A stretch of 64,000 bases of DNA from assembly GCA_010279815.1 (NCBI GenBank), contig QEOQ01000214.1, forward strand, positions 889,471-953,470, given 5' to 3'. Source of the DNA: Brachionus plicatilis. Taxonomy: Eukaryota > Rotifera > Eurotatoria > Ploima > Brachionidae. The notes under the pieces are model-generated. The model worked only from the letters and a program-made list of their open reading frames with translations, did not search any database and was not told the DNA's origin. Of this stretch, positions 10,327 to 20,417 are shown in pieces; positions within the stretch are counted from its first letter, which is position 1, and every line of letters begins with the position of its first letter. The position numbers and the translations under genes were made by a program.

Positions 10327-12450
10327 CAGTCGAACCTCGTTATAACGAATCGCTCCGTTCCAAAAAAAACGTGTTCGTTATATAGAGGTTTCCATTATGA
10401 ATGAAAGGGAAAAAAAATAAAAAATTTTTTTGGTTCCAAAAATTTCTATTAAACAAAAAATTGAATTTTAAAAAAAAAAAAAACTATTTATTAAAAATGA
10501 AAACAAAAAATTAATTGGATTCTAAAAAGGGGGAATTTTTATTGCATGAGTTGTGCTCTATTTCCAATTTCCCTTTCTAATTCGACGAGCTTTTTCAATA
10601 AAAACGATTATCATTGTGATCTGCAAGTAAAAAGTCTTTTTCTTTTTACATTTCCAAAAATTCTGCTTATGAAATAATTTGCTTCAGTTCGTCTTCTTGG
10701 TCATCTTCATCTTAAAATGGTTCCGAATTTTGTATTTGATTGCTTTTTTGTGACACTTGGTTTATTATTTCTTCGTCGCTCAATTGTCTGTTTTTCTGTA
10801 CCTGTCATATTTGTGCAGAAAAGTAAAGGAAGGGAAGGGCTCTCCAGAAAAGAGCTGTTTCGTCGGCGTTGAATACGTCTTTCACGTCGTATTGCTTTAA
10901 AATACTTGGAAGTATCTGGTTTTTCCAATCATCTTTTGTTGTTTTATCGACTAAACCACCTTCTCCGCTCGACTTTTTCCCACGATATTGTGTCTTTTCT
11001 TGAATTTTTCCAACCATCCATTACTTGCCGTGAATTTTTTATAACTTAACATTGATGCATATTTTAACGCTTGCTGTTGTATATCATAAACAGACAATCA
11101 TATATTTGGATGTGATTTTGCATCGTTAAACCACATATCGATTGCGTCTTCTAAATCTTGTTATTTGCTTTTTCTATTTCGTTTACTATCCGGTTGAACG
11201 GTACTGCTTTGATAATTTTCTTTAATTTTTTCTTTATTAGTTAAAGTTGTCGAAACAGCTGAGTTTTAAAGGCCGAATTCTTACGCGATTGATGATGCAG
11301 AATATTTACGTATTAGTTACATTGTGTAATATTTTGTTTATCTACTAAAGAGGTTTCTTAGTTTAGTTTAGTTTATTTAATGATTTAAAAGGCTTGAGCT
11401 TTGCTCTTTTGCCTTCCGGTTAAAAATAAAAATTTAGTTTGTCAATTAGTTTAAATAATTAAATAAAATGAAATGTTTCTTTTAAAGAGAAAAAATAGCG
11501 TTTAATAAAAGTTAATTTTTTCCAAGTTTAATTAATCTATCGTAGACTGGTTCTATTTGACTTAAATGGTGTAAATAACTACTCGAACATTTTGGCTTTT
11601 CTTTGTGAATTATTTGCAGCGCTTTGTACTGAATACCTTGGAATCTTTGAATATTGTTTTCATTTAAAACTAAAATCGGTGCAGCATATTCGAGCGTGGA
11701 TCTTATGAGGCATTTGTAAATGTTTAGTTTTTCGTTAATACCCAAAGACCATTTTTTAAATGACAAACACTTGAGAATGTTTAGCAGTTTTAAACTCTTT
11801 TCTCGTATTAGTTCTATATGAGTTTTGAAATTTAAATGCCGGTCAAACGTTACGCCCAGATATTTTGGTGTATTATTTACTGGAATTTCTTCTCCAAAAA
11901 TGAATAATTTGAAATCACCACTTGATATTTCTTTTGGTGTTTTACCTTTGGAGTAAATTGCGAACGAACATTTTTTAGCTGCTGTTTGGAGTCTCCACTT
12001 GTTAAACCAGTTCTCTAAAGCTTTTAAATATCGTTGTATTTGAACTTTGAGACGGTTAATGTTTTTATCTTTATTAATGGCAAACAAGTCGTCTGCAAAT
12101 AAAAGACTTGTTATATTGTGATTCGGATAGCTGTTACATTCGTTTATGCCATTGATGAAAATTAGGAAAATAATAGGAGACAAGATTGTCCCTTGGGGAA
12201 CGCCACTGTTAATTTCAAATTGTCTGGCAACAGAATTTTCGACTTTGACATAAAATTTTCTATTTGATAAGAATTCTTTAATCCATTGACTTATTTTTTT
12301 AGGACATTTGATTCTACTGAGCTTGAACAACAACCCGTTAAGCCATACTTTGCCAAATGCTTTTTGTATGTCAAAAATAACACCACAAACCTTTTCGTCT
12401 TCACTTATTGCTAAAGAGGTTTCTTAATAAAGAGTTTTCCTTATAAGAGA
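10327..12450 (-). mobile_element. Degraded Tigger/pogo-family DNA transposon
   Basis: The left terminus CAGTCGAACCTCGTTATAAC is preceded by TA, typical of Tigger/pogo elements. The minus strand carries broken transposase: a DNA-binding part around 11020-11170 (residues like WFNDAKSHPN and SNGWLEKFKKRH), then after a frameshift a DDE-domain piece at 10805-11000 including FNADETALFWRALP, the first catalytic Asp region. Past a stop, a C-terminal acidic piece lies near 10680-10800. Several stops and at least one frameshift mean it is dead. A LINE (11361-12410) has inserted into it; the right terminus is decayed and its exact end uncertain. Confidence 0.7.
11361..12410 (-). mobile_element. 5'-truncated LINE with open reverse-transcriptase frame, 16-bp TSD
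   Basis: The minus-strand frame runs from the truncated edge at 12410 to the stop at 11512. It contains FDIQKAFGKVW (first catalytic Asp), SGVPQGTILSPIIF and the FADD catalytic box, then the C-terminal part of a CR1/Jockey-like non-LTR polymerase. There is no stop inside the frame. The 3' UTR carries AGAGC-AAA-GCTC and ends with repeated TAAAC. Identical 16-bp sequences CTAAAGAGGTTTCTTA flank it (11345-11360 and 12411-12426), so this is target-primed insertion into the older Tigger relic and probably recent. Confidence 0.88.
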
Positions 12451-13913
12451 TTTTTTTATAATCAAAATACATTAAGTTTAATTGGCTCTTTTTTTTTCGA
12501 ACGTTATATAGTTATATTATTATTATATAGTTATATAATGCAGGGCTAACACATTCCTTTAGATTTTTATATTGTTCTTGTTTGTTTAACATGTTCATTA
12601 TCTTTAATAAGTAAAGAGTTTTGTTTTTTCATTTCTTTAATCGAGATTTATTTATATTCCTCAAAAGGGTCTATTCGAAAGAGGATTTTCATCAACTTTA
12701 TTTATAAACTTTAGTTAATTTCGGTTCCAAAATTATTTTAAGTCTATACACAATTTAGATGTCAGCTTATTGTAGACTGTCTTTAAAGAAAAATCTAGTT
12801 ACCTGTATGAATTTTCTCATTTTCAACCGTCTTTACATAATATTATCAGGTTTTTAATCGAACGAAATTAATAAAATTTCAATGGTGTTTGATTCAATTA
12901 AAAGTAAATTAAATAAAATAAGGGAAATTTTTGTAATTTAAGATAAATACAATTTTTTTAGGAGTTAATTAAAAATTAATGGTCCTACATTAAATTTTTG
13001 AATATTTTATTTGTATGGTTAGAAAGCAGTCATAATAAATTTTAGATCCGATACAAATGAAAAATTATTAAAATAAATTTTTTATAAATATTTTATTGAA
13101 ATCTTGAAAAAAAATTAAATAAAGATTTTTTGTATCTATTTTAATTAATTTTTTAATATTAAATTCGAGAGTAATTGAAGATTCAGATCAAATTTTAAGA
13201 TAAAAACTATCATTTAAAATTTCAAAATTTTATTAATATAATGGTTTTGATAATTTTTAAAAAATAGGTACTAAACATTACCAGACATGTTATGTCTAAT
13301 AATGGTTCAATTATCATCAAAATGATTGATGTCTAATTTATTTAACAAAAAAATTCAATAAATTAAATAACTCAGGTTGATTCAGAAATTCATAACTTTT
13401 ATATTCATCTATTCAAACTAAAATAAATTAATTTTTACACTTAAACAAAATAAAAATTTTAAAACATTAAATTTTTTGTCTTAAATAACTTTTATTAAAA
13501 TCAATTAAAAATTTTAAACCTATTAAAGTTCAATAAAAAGGGATATTCTAAAATTTTATGTATAAAAATAAACATGACATAATATCACAAATCCTTGCTT
13601 AGGAAAAAAATTATTTTTTCTCTATAATAAAACAAATGCGTTTTATATTTTGATCTTTTGATCTTGATCTTTTCATGCAATCGTTGTAAAATTTTCTAAA
13701 AAAAGGGAAATTTTTTTATTGTAAAGTAAAAATTTTATTTATTTAAATAATTTTTTAATATTTAATTCTATTCTTTAGTTTGCTTAAATTATAATTTTAT
13801 CTCAATAAATAATCCAAAATTATTGTTTATTTTTTTTTGCACAAAAAGAATTATAAAAATGATCCAATATGTTAATTTAAAAAATAAAAATTTAAACATT
13901 AGCTAATTCAAAA
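12451..13913. other. Intergenic, AT-rich, with an old MITE copy
   Basis: No gene is visible. A decayed MITE copy at 13165-13672 is listed separately. The last 240 bases precede the second LRRC14-like gene and may carry its promoter, but no motif stands out. Confidence 0.5.
13165..13672 (+). repeat. Old copy of the 546-bp GGCAAATTGAAG MITE
   Basis: Aligns along most of its length with the copies at 25180-26504 and 28999-29544. Shared blocks include CAGATCAAATTTTAAGAT, GATTTTGATAATTTTTAA, ACTAAACATTAC and the right-hand TTGATCTTTTGATCTTGATC. Both extreme termini are lost, so it is older than the other two. Confidence 0.7.
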
Positions 13914-16170
13914 ATGAAGTTCAATTTTGACACAGACCACTCTGAAATTGACTCAAAACCAATTGACACCATCGATTTTAAGTACTTGCGTGAGTTTTAC
14001 CTGCGATTAAGCTCGCGCGGCATCTACCCAAATCAAATATGTGACCGCAAAGTTTACCAATCAATCGAAGACTACCTCAACTCCAACAGCACGTTAACCA
14101 CCCTTTGCTGCAACACGATCCTGAATTCAAATGACGAAAACTTCATTCGCAACTCTCTCAAACTAGTGCCTAAATATTTATTCAAACCACTTCTCAAGTG
14201 TTCATTGTATACCATGAACGATCTGGCAATTCATGTAATATTCCTAAGTAAGGTCCATATAAGGCTCTAACAAATTTATTTAGTTGTTGATCGATTCATG
14301 GCCCTTCGATACTCTTGAACTTGCCCAGTACTTTACAGAAGCCTATTCTTCTTTGCTCCTTTTCTTCAACACCGACACTAATTCCTACACTGGCAAAATA
14401 GCTCCGGACATACTCAAATGGCTGTACATAGGCTCCAAATACACTAAAATGGTCGCTTTTCTATTTTTGAAAAATCAACCCAGCCCAGAGTACAGACTGC
14501 GCACATTGGACTTGACTGGTCTTCCTCTATCGAACTATCTTGTCAAAAAAATGCTCACAAAAGATCTGCACTTTGCCAACCAAGATTTAGACATGTCCAA
14601 TTTTAGTGATTTGGATGATGTTTCGGATTTTTTTTCCAGTGAAGAAGACAGTTGGTCAAGTTGTTCTGAAGTGGACTCAGAGATTGAAAGCTTTTCAATG
14701 CATTCGTCATTTAATGACCGGGACATGGATGGTGCAAAAATTCGCAACATTGGTTCATGGGAAAAAAAGAGCTGGATCAAGCTAGACCTCATTTTGTCTA
14801 GTTCAAATTTGAAGGAAAATTTTGTTAAATTGGTTCAGAGCAAAAATGAAACAGCTAATTTGGAGCTTAAATTTAACAGAATTGATTTGACAATAAGAGA
14901 TAAGAAATCATTTATTTTGAACGAAAACTTTGATTCTGATGCATTAGTAAATTTTTAATGCATTGTGAAATTTCATGCAAAACTTCCAATACAAAAATAA
15001 AAAAATTTTATAACTTTTGTTCTAAAAGTCAAAAACTTGTTCTGTAAATGAAACAAAGTGAAACAACTGTTGTTTCACCTTCTGCAGAAATCTGCAAAAT
15101 ATGTGCAAATAAATTTCGCTTTATTTTTAATACTTTTAAAAAAGGTGCAATTTTGCAGAATTTGCACAGATTTTGCAGACTTCTGCAGAAGGTGAAACAA
15201 CAGCTGTTTCACTTTGTTCCACTTACAGAACAAGTTTTTGACATTTAGTACAAAAGTTATATAATTTTTTTAGTTTTGTATTGAAAGTTTTGTATGAAAT
15301 TTCACAATGTCAATTTTTAAAAAGAAAAAAAAAATTTTTCTATTTTTTTTTTTATTATTTTTCAAGAAAATAATGGGTTTGGGAATTTTTTTCAATGCCA
15401 ATCTAAACGAGGCCATGTACACATTTAATTTGGTGAACAAATTCAGCAATGTTCTTGAACTAAATTTGTCTGCTTTTGGTCAAGAGAGTTACTTGAGTTG
15501 TTTGTTGGACCACACGTGCGCTCTGGACGCACTCTCAAATTGTCTCACCGAGCTAAAGCATCTAAAAAGACTCAGACTAAACATACCCGGATGCAAAAAC
15601 CGGCTAGGCTACATTCTGGCTAATTTAACTTGTCCATTGGAATACTTGAACCTGACCTCATGTGGCCTAGGCGAACAAGACTTGGACTTTTTGGCCAACT
15701 CAATGCACACTCAATCAATCAATAACCTTGTGTTGAGCAACAATGATTTGGGCAATCAATGCAATGCAGTGATCAGGCTGCTTAGAAAAATGGCATCCAA
15801 CATGCAGATACTTGACTTGGGCTGCAATTCGTTTCAGTTCGATGCCTATTTTAAAATAGTGAATGAAGTGATTGTCAAAATGGACAATCTTCGCATGCTG
15901 GTCACTCTGGATGTGTTCAAGTTCGACCACTATGTCAAAATAGCCGAAAAGTTGAGTCTTTTGGACAAGTTTGTGAGCTGGCGAATAAACTATTCGTCTG
16001 ACTATTATGAAAAGTCGGCCAAGATCAAGAACAGATACAAATTCAAAAAGTTCAAACAAGACTATGTTGAAGCATTGGAGCGAAAGTTCAGCACGAACAA
16101 TGCATCACGCTCAGTCAAAATTACCATCAATGATCCTGACTTGAATTTTATTCTTAATGAAATTTTCTAA
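13914..16170 (+). CDS. LRRC14/PRAME-like leucine-rich-repeat protein, copy B
   Basis: Three phase-0 exons: 13914-14234, 14284-14946 and 15367-16170, giving 595 aa. Exon 1 has the same length as in copy A (107 codons), and 55 of 107 residues are identical by my alignment. Exon 2 has the same W-P-F and L-D-L-T-G-L motifs and a shorter acidic Ser/Asp insert. Exon 3 (leucine-rich repeats) matches copy A over 264 consecutive residues with only three synonymous base changes. The last codons then differ: copy B ends EIF, copy A ends GISHN. The likely role is as for copy A. Intron positions are conserved, so the pair arose by tandem duplication, followed by homogenisation of the last exon. Confidence 0.82.
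14961..15309. repeat. Foldback MITE in intron 2 of LRRC14-like copy B
   Basis: Nearly palindromic over its whole length. The ends read CATTGTGAAATTTCAT and ATGAAATTTCACAATG, and inner arms contain GTGAAACAACTGTTGTTTCA and its near-complement GAAACAACAGCTGTTTCAC. The middle is rich in CTGCAGA/TCTGCA words also seen in the foldbacks at 25344 and 49759. AATTTTTAA occurs two bases outside each end and may be a 9-bp target duplication, but it is too AT-rich to be sure. It fills most of the 420-bp intron. Confidence 0.75.
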
Positions 16171-18151
16171 GTGTCTTTTCCACATAACTGGAATTGATTA
16201 TTCTTTCAGTGAAAAATTAGTGAAAATTATTTTTTTTTTGAAAACCAGAAGAAAATGTTTTTTCGAGGCTTTAAATGTTTTACCATTTTTTATGTAAATT
16301 TTGTTTTATTCCAATGATCATGTCAAAACTGTTAATTTGATCAAATAAGTTCTGAAGGATTATGGCCATATTTTCGTTTTCTCAGTCCATTTGTGTAAGC
16401 TAATTTTATTGACTTAACTGTCTTTTATTTATTTAAGGCAATAAAAAATTGTGTTGAAAATTTATTTTTAGTTATTTTTAGTTGTTGTTTAATTTTGTTC
16501 ACAATAAAAATGATCTGAACACATATTAAAATTTTCTAAGATTTTGACATAGATTTCACAAACAAAATAAAGCTCTTGATTATTATTACAAGAATTACCC
16601 ATCATCAAAAGAACAGCAAGAATTTTGAAGTTTTTAGTGGTATTCAGACTTGTTTTTAAGTAAAAGTCAAAAATTAAAATCAAAGTCATTGACTTGACCT
16701 GAAAAAAAAATTTTAAGACTTTGACTAAAAAACAAGTCTGATGGTATTCAAAGATTTTTAAAGAGAATCTTTCCGGTTCCTAATAGTAATATTAGGGTTA
16801 ATTAATTTTTTTAAAGCTTTTTTTAGATAAGTTAAATAATTTTTGGTTAGAATTTATTTATTTGGAATAAATTTATTTACAATTAGATTTTGGGAACCAG
16901 GATTTATTAAATTTTTCAAATTAACATTCAATTTTTGTTTTTAGAAAAATCAATTAAATTTATTCTTTGCCATTTTTGGTGAAAAATAAGTTAGGAAGTT
17001 TTATAATAAGACAAAATAGACACAGCAATTTTTTTAATTTTAGTTAATCTACCATTATTTAAATTAGAATTTTTTTACTTAATACTTTTTAAAATAAAGT
17101 CAAAAGCTTGCTTTAATTTCAAACTAGATTTTGATAACATAATTAAAAAAATTAAAATATTTTTAAAATAAATTAAATTTGATCATTTAGTTGAAAATAC
17201 GGTTGTAAGTAATAAGTTATGTTGAAAAGTTGAAGCTAATAGGTATTATTGAATCTCTTTTTTTTGATAAAAGTGAACAATCTGGTTTAAGACGACTAAG
17301 AAAGACTGAAGACAACGTTATAATTTTTATTCGAAAAATACAAAGTTTATTGCTTTATATTAAACCCCTTAATTAATAGCATACAGTGGGTATTTCAAAA
17401 ACGACATCTTAACTTTTTTTTACTAATTAAGATAAAAATAAAAACGTAAAATTCACTTTCTATTACAAAGAAATTTTACGGAAGTTTACATAAATTTACG
17501 TAAAATTACCAAAAATTCACTTGTAATTGGAAAATTTAGAAATGATAACAAAAGAAAAAATTATTTTAAGTAATAAAATAAACTGCGAATCCTCTAAAAT
17601 TACTAAGTGTAATAATTACATAAGTCAATTAAAAAAAGTAAATAATTCTTAAAATTTTAAAAGAGTAAATATGTGTTATTTTTTGTTTTGTAGGTAATTA
17701 ATAATGTATTAGACAAAAATGGCGGATGGTCGGACTGCTAGTTTATTAGAAAAATTAAAAATTTCTTAATTTTCTTTCAAAAAAATTACTTTTTTTTACC
17801 ATATTTTACCTTTTTTTTCATAAATTTACGTAAAAATTAGTACCATATACCCTTGCAGTTAGATGCGTGCCCTTAAACCCGAATATCAGGTTTTAAACCA
17901 TGCGCCGACTACCATCTAACCTATGTTATAATGATATTAATAAGAAGATCATGTCTTTAAACCTGGTATTCGGGTTTAAGTGCATCGTTTATAACCAAAA
18001 ATCAAAAATAGACCCAAGGTTTATACCCAAAAATCAGATTCAAAAGCAGCGTTAAAAAATAAAATCTACGAGAGCGCTAAATTTAGGTTTTGGTTTTAAG
18101 AGCTGGGGTAAAAATTAAAACAATTTTAAAATAAATAAATAATTTTAATTA
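16171..18151. other. Intergenic with small repeats
   Basis: Holds the mini-hAT at 16645-16740. A stretch at 17440-17850 is rich in TTTACGTAAATT-type palindromic words, also found near 28380-28640 and 49735-50230. A hairpin-forming inverted repeat at 17876-17976 has arms TTAAACCCGAATA and TATTCGGGTTTAA about 70 bases apart. No coding sequence is supported. Confidence 0.5.
16645..16740. mobile_element. 96-bp mini-hAT (CAGACTTG ends)
   Basis: Starts CAGACTTGTTTTTAAGT and ends with the near-complement ACTAAAAAACAAGTCTG. It is flanked by GTGGTATT (16637-16644) and ATGGTATT (16741-16748), an 8-bp target duplication with one mismatch. It is essentially only the two ends of the element at 23086-23349. 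Confidence 0.8.
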
Positions 18152-18746
18152 AGGTGCATTTAAGGCAAAACTACGTCACTTCTCTGGGATTCTAAATTTT
18201 TTTACATATTCGTGTTCCCCATGTATGATAACCCATGTTTGGTGGTTTTTTTATGTTTCTACCTATTTCAGGTAAAAAGTTATTTAACTTTGAAAAAAGG
18301 CGTTTTTTGATGCATAGTAACATTAAAAACCCTTTTTTCTCCCAAAAATACTCCGATTTGTATATATTTTTTTTCATTTTCTGATTTTAAATGCTTTAAA
18401 TTTTATTATTCTTGATTTAAAAATAAAAAATATTCTTAATTTACCTGTTTTTTTTAACTTTTATACCTTTTTTTTCACAAAAAAGAGAGCCGAGCTTCGT
18501 TGGCAGGTGAATATATCTAACATTATATATCAGTAGATAGATCTACTCAATACGCACAAACTAATGAAGAGCTTTTTTTTATATGCATCAAAAAACGCCT
18601 TTTTTCAAAGTTAAATAACTTTTTACCTGAAATAGGTAGAAACATAAAAAAACCACCAAACATGGGTTATCATACATGGGGAACACGAATATGTAAAAAA
18701 ATTTTGAATCCCAGAGAAGTGACGTAGTTTTGCCTTAAATGCACCT
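18152..18746. mobile_element. 595-bp MITE with about 170-bp terminal inverted repeats, TA target
   Basis: The first 170 bases and the last 170 are close inverted copies, starting AGGTGCATTTAAGGCAAAAC. It is flanked by TA on both sides (18150-18151, 18747-18748), as for Tc1/mariner-type elements. A minus-strand open frame across the left arm is a by-product of the repeat. The interior (18430-18580) includes GC-richer unique sequence that codes for nothing I recognise. The arms are well preserved, suggesting recent activity. Confidence 0.82.
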
Positions 18747-18887
18747 TATTTTTTTAATTACAAAAATATGAGTTTCGTATTTGAGTGCGGGTACAAAAAT
18801 TAAGAAATATTATAAAAAATCGAAATTCAAAGGTTAAAATGGTGAAAAATTTTAAAAAATACTCGACTACTTATTGGGGTTTTTTTT

Positions 18888-19020
18888 TTAGTTTTTGTGT
18901 GGTCGGCCAGGTTTTCTTTTAACAACATTTTGTGCAGACGTTATTTCCATTTGTTCAGATGTTTGTGTAATTGTTGGCTCAATTGAGGGTGGAGATGAAA
19001 TCGTTTGGGTGGTCAGGTAT
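18888..19020 (-). pseudogene. C-terminal coding relic with AT-hook
   Basis: The minus-strand frame ends with KRKPGRPHKN and a stop at 18888-18890. It is preceded by a Thr/Ser/Pro/Ile-rich stretch with no start codon. The PGRP core is a canonical AT-hook. It resembles the tail at 6089-6469 and could come from the same class of retroelement polyprotein; the source is uncertain. Confidence 0.35.
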
Positions 19021-19027
19021 TATAGTA

Positions 19028-20140
19028 AAGTATTTAAGTAATTTGTGTGTTAATTCTATTGCATATAATTTGCTTCTAATACAGTCATTCTGCGGTTATA
19101 TCACTACATACTTATATCCCAATTTGAATTTATCCCTGAATTATTTAAGAACGGATTTCTTCTAATACATTTACATTAAAAATAATGTTAAGTTAAATCC
19201 CCTCGAGATATCCCCAAATTTACTTATAACCCGTTTTTTTGAAAAAAATTATTACATATACACAATAGTAAATAAGCTACACTTTTATCACAAAAAAATT
19301 TATTGTAAAAAAAATGAGCCGAAAAAAGTGAACAACAATTTTAATTGAAACAAAAATTGCTATTGTTAAAGAAAAATTAAAAACAGATAAAAGCGATGAT
19401 GGCCTTGCTACAGAGTTCAAAATTGACAGGTCAACTGTTAGCAAAATAATAAAAGAAAAAGAAAAATATCTTAACTATAAAGCTGAAAACGGAAATCGGC
19501 TATGCTGCCTTTACTAATGTTTTAGGCAATTTAGAACAATTGAGTTCAATTGGAATTGAAGATTTGCGTAAAATTAAGGATATTTATAAAAAAGTTGAAA
19601 TCGAGGAGCTCCAGAAATTGAAGCAGCCGACCATTTTTGACATTTTAAGATTATCAAAAGACTAATTTTAATTTAATGTCCGAAAATTTGTTAATTTTTT
19701 ATATATTTTATAAAATAATTTGTTTTAAATTACCCTAAGTGAATTCGTTTTGTTTAAAAAATCAATTAAATGTAAATAAATTTTGGTAAAAAAATGTTTT
19801 TTGGTTTTATCCCAATTCATTTATATCCCCAAATTCTTCTTGGACAAAAGGGGTGATATAACCGCGAACACACTGTATAATAGAAAAATAATATTTATCA
19901 ATATGTAATTCAATAAATTTGATTTTGAAGCCAATAAACCAGAGTTGTTTAAAAAGTCACAAATCTAAAGTAAAGTCCAAATCCGGACTTCATTTTTTTT
20001 TTTGGCTAGGACTTGAACTAGACCGCCAAAATAGCTATCTGAAACCACTAAAAATTACATATTGATAAATATTATTTTTCTAATATATTAGAAGAATTTA
20101 TATGCAATAGAATTAACAGACAAATTACTCAAATACTTTA
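19028..20140. repeat. Foldback element interrupted by a Tigger insertion
   Basis: The arms 19028-19081 plus 19876-19913, and 20049-20140, are inverted copies sharing TTAATTCTATTGCATATAA and AATAATATTTATCAATATGT. The right arm is continuous across the site where the left arm is split by the element at 19082-19875, so it serves as the empty-site reference. The loop contains a decayed hAT-like end (CCAGAGTTGTTTAAAAAGTC at 19940). Confidence 0.75.
19082..19875 (+). mobile_element. Tigger/pogo deletion derivative, TA target
   Basis: The ends are CAGTCATTCTGCGGTTATAT and the complement of CAGTGTGTTCGCGGTTATAT, flanked by TA (19080-19081, 19876-19877). The plus strand at 19314-19490 encodes the N-terminal CENP-B/Psq-type helix-turn-helix of a transposase (ETKIAIVKEKLK and FKIDRSTVSKIIKEKE), broken by a stop near its beginning. 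A C-terminal piece, including LEQLSSIGIEDLRKI, follows at 19510-19665. The central catalytic part is missing, so it can only have moved with transposase supplied by another copy. Confidence 0.82.
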
Positions 20141-20417
20141 TTTGATAAAAAATTTTGAATTTCGCTTCGAAATAATTGTTCAACAAATACCTAGAATAAA
20201 CTTTATTTAATTTAACTCAATTTTCAAAATAGTTTATTTAGAAAACAAAAAATCAATAGTGGACAAAAAAGTCAACAAAAAAAAAATCCATAAATTATTT
20301 TTACTCATTTAAATCAAACAAAGAAAAGAGGGCCCATTTCACTCCGAACCAAAATTACATCTTCGCTACTTTAACTTGGAATCAACAAAAAAAAAATGTA
20401 CATGCTGCATATGGGTG

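Noticed and set aside
14535..14792. Minus-strand frame opposite LRRC14-like copy B exon 2
   Set aside because: A shadow of the acidic Ser/Asp insert; the corresponding region of copy A gives a similar shadow at 2842-3108.
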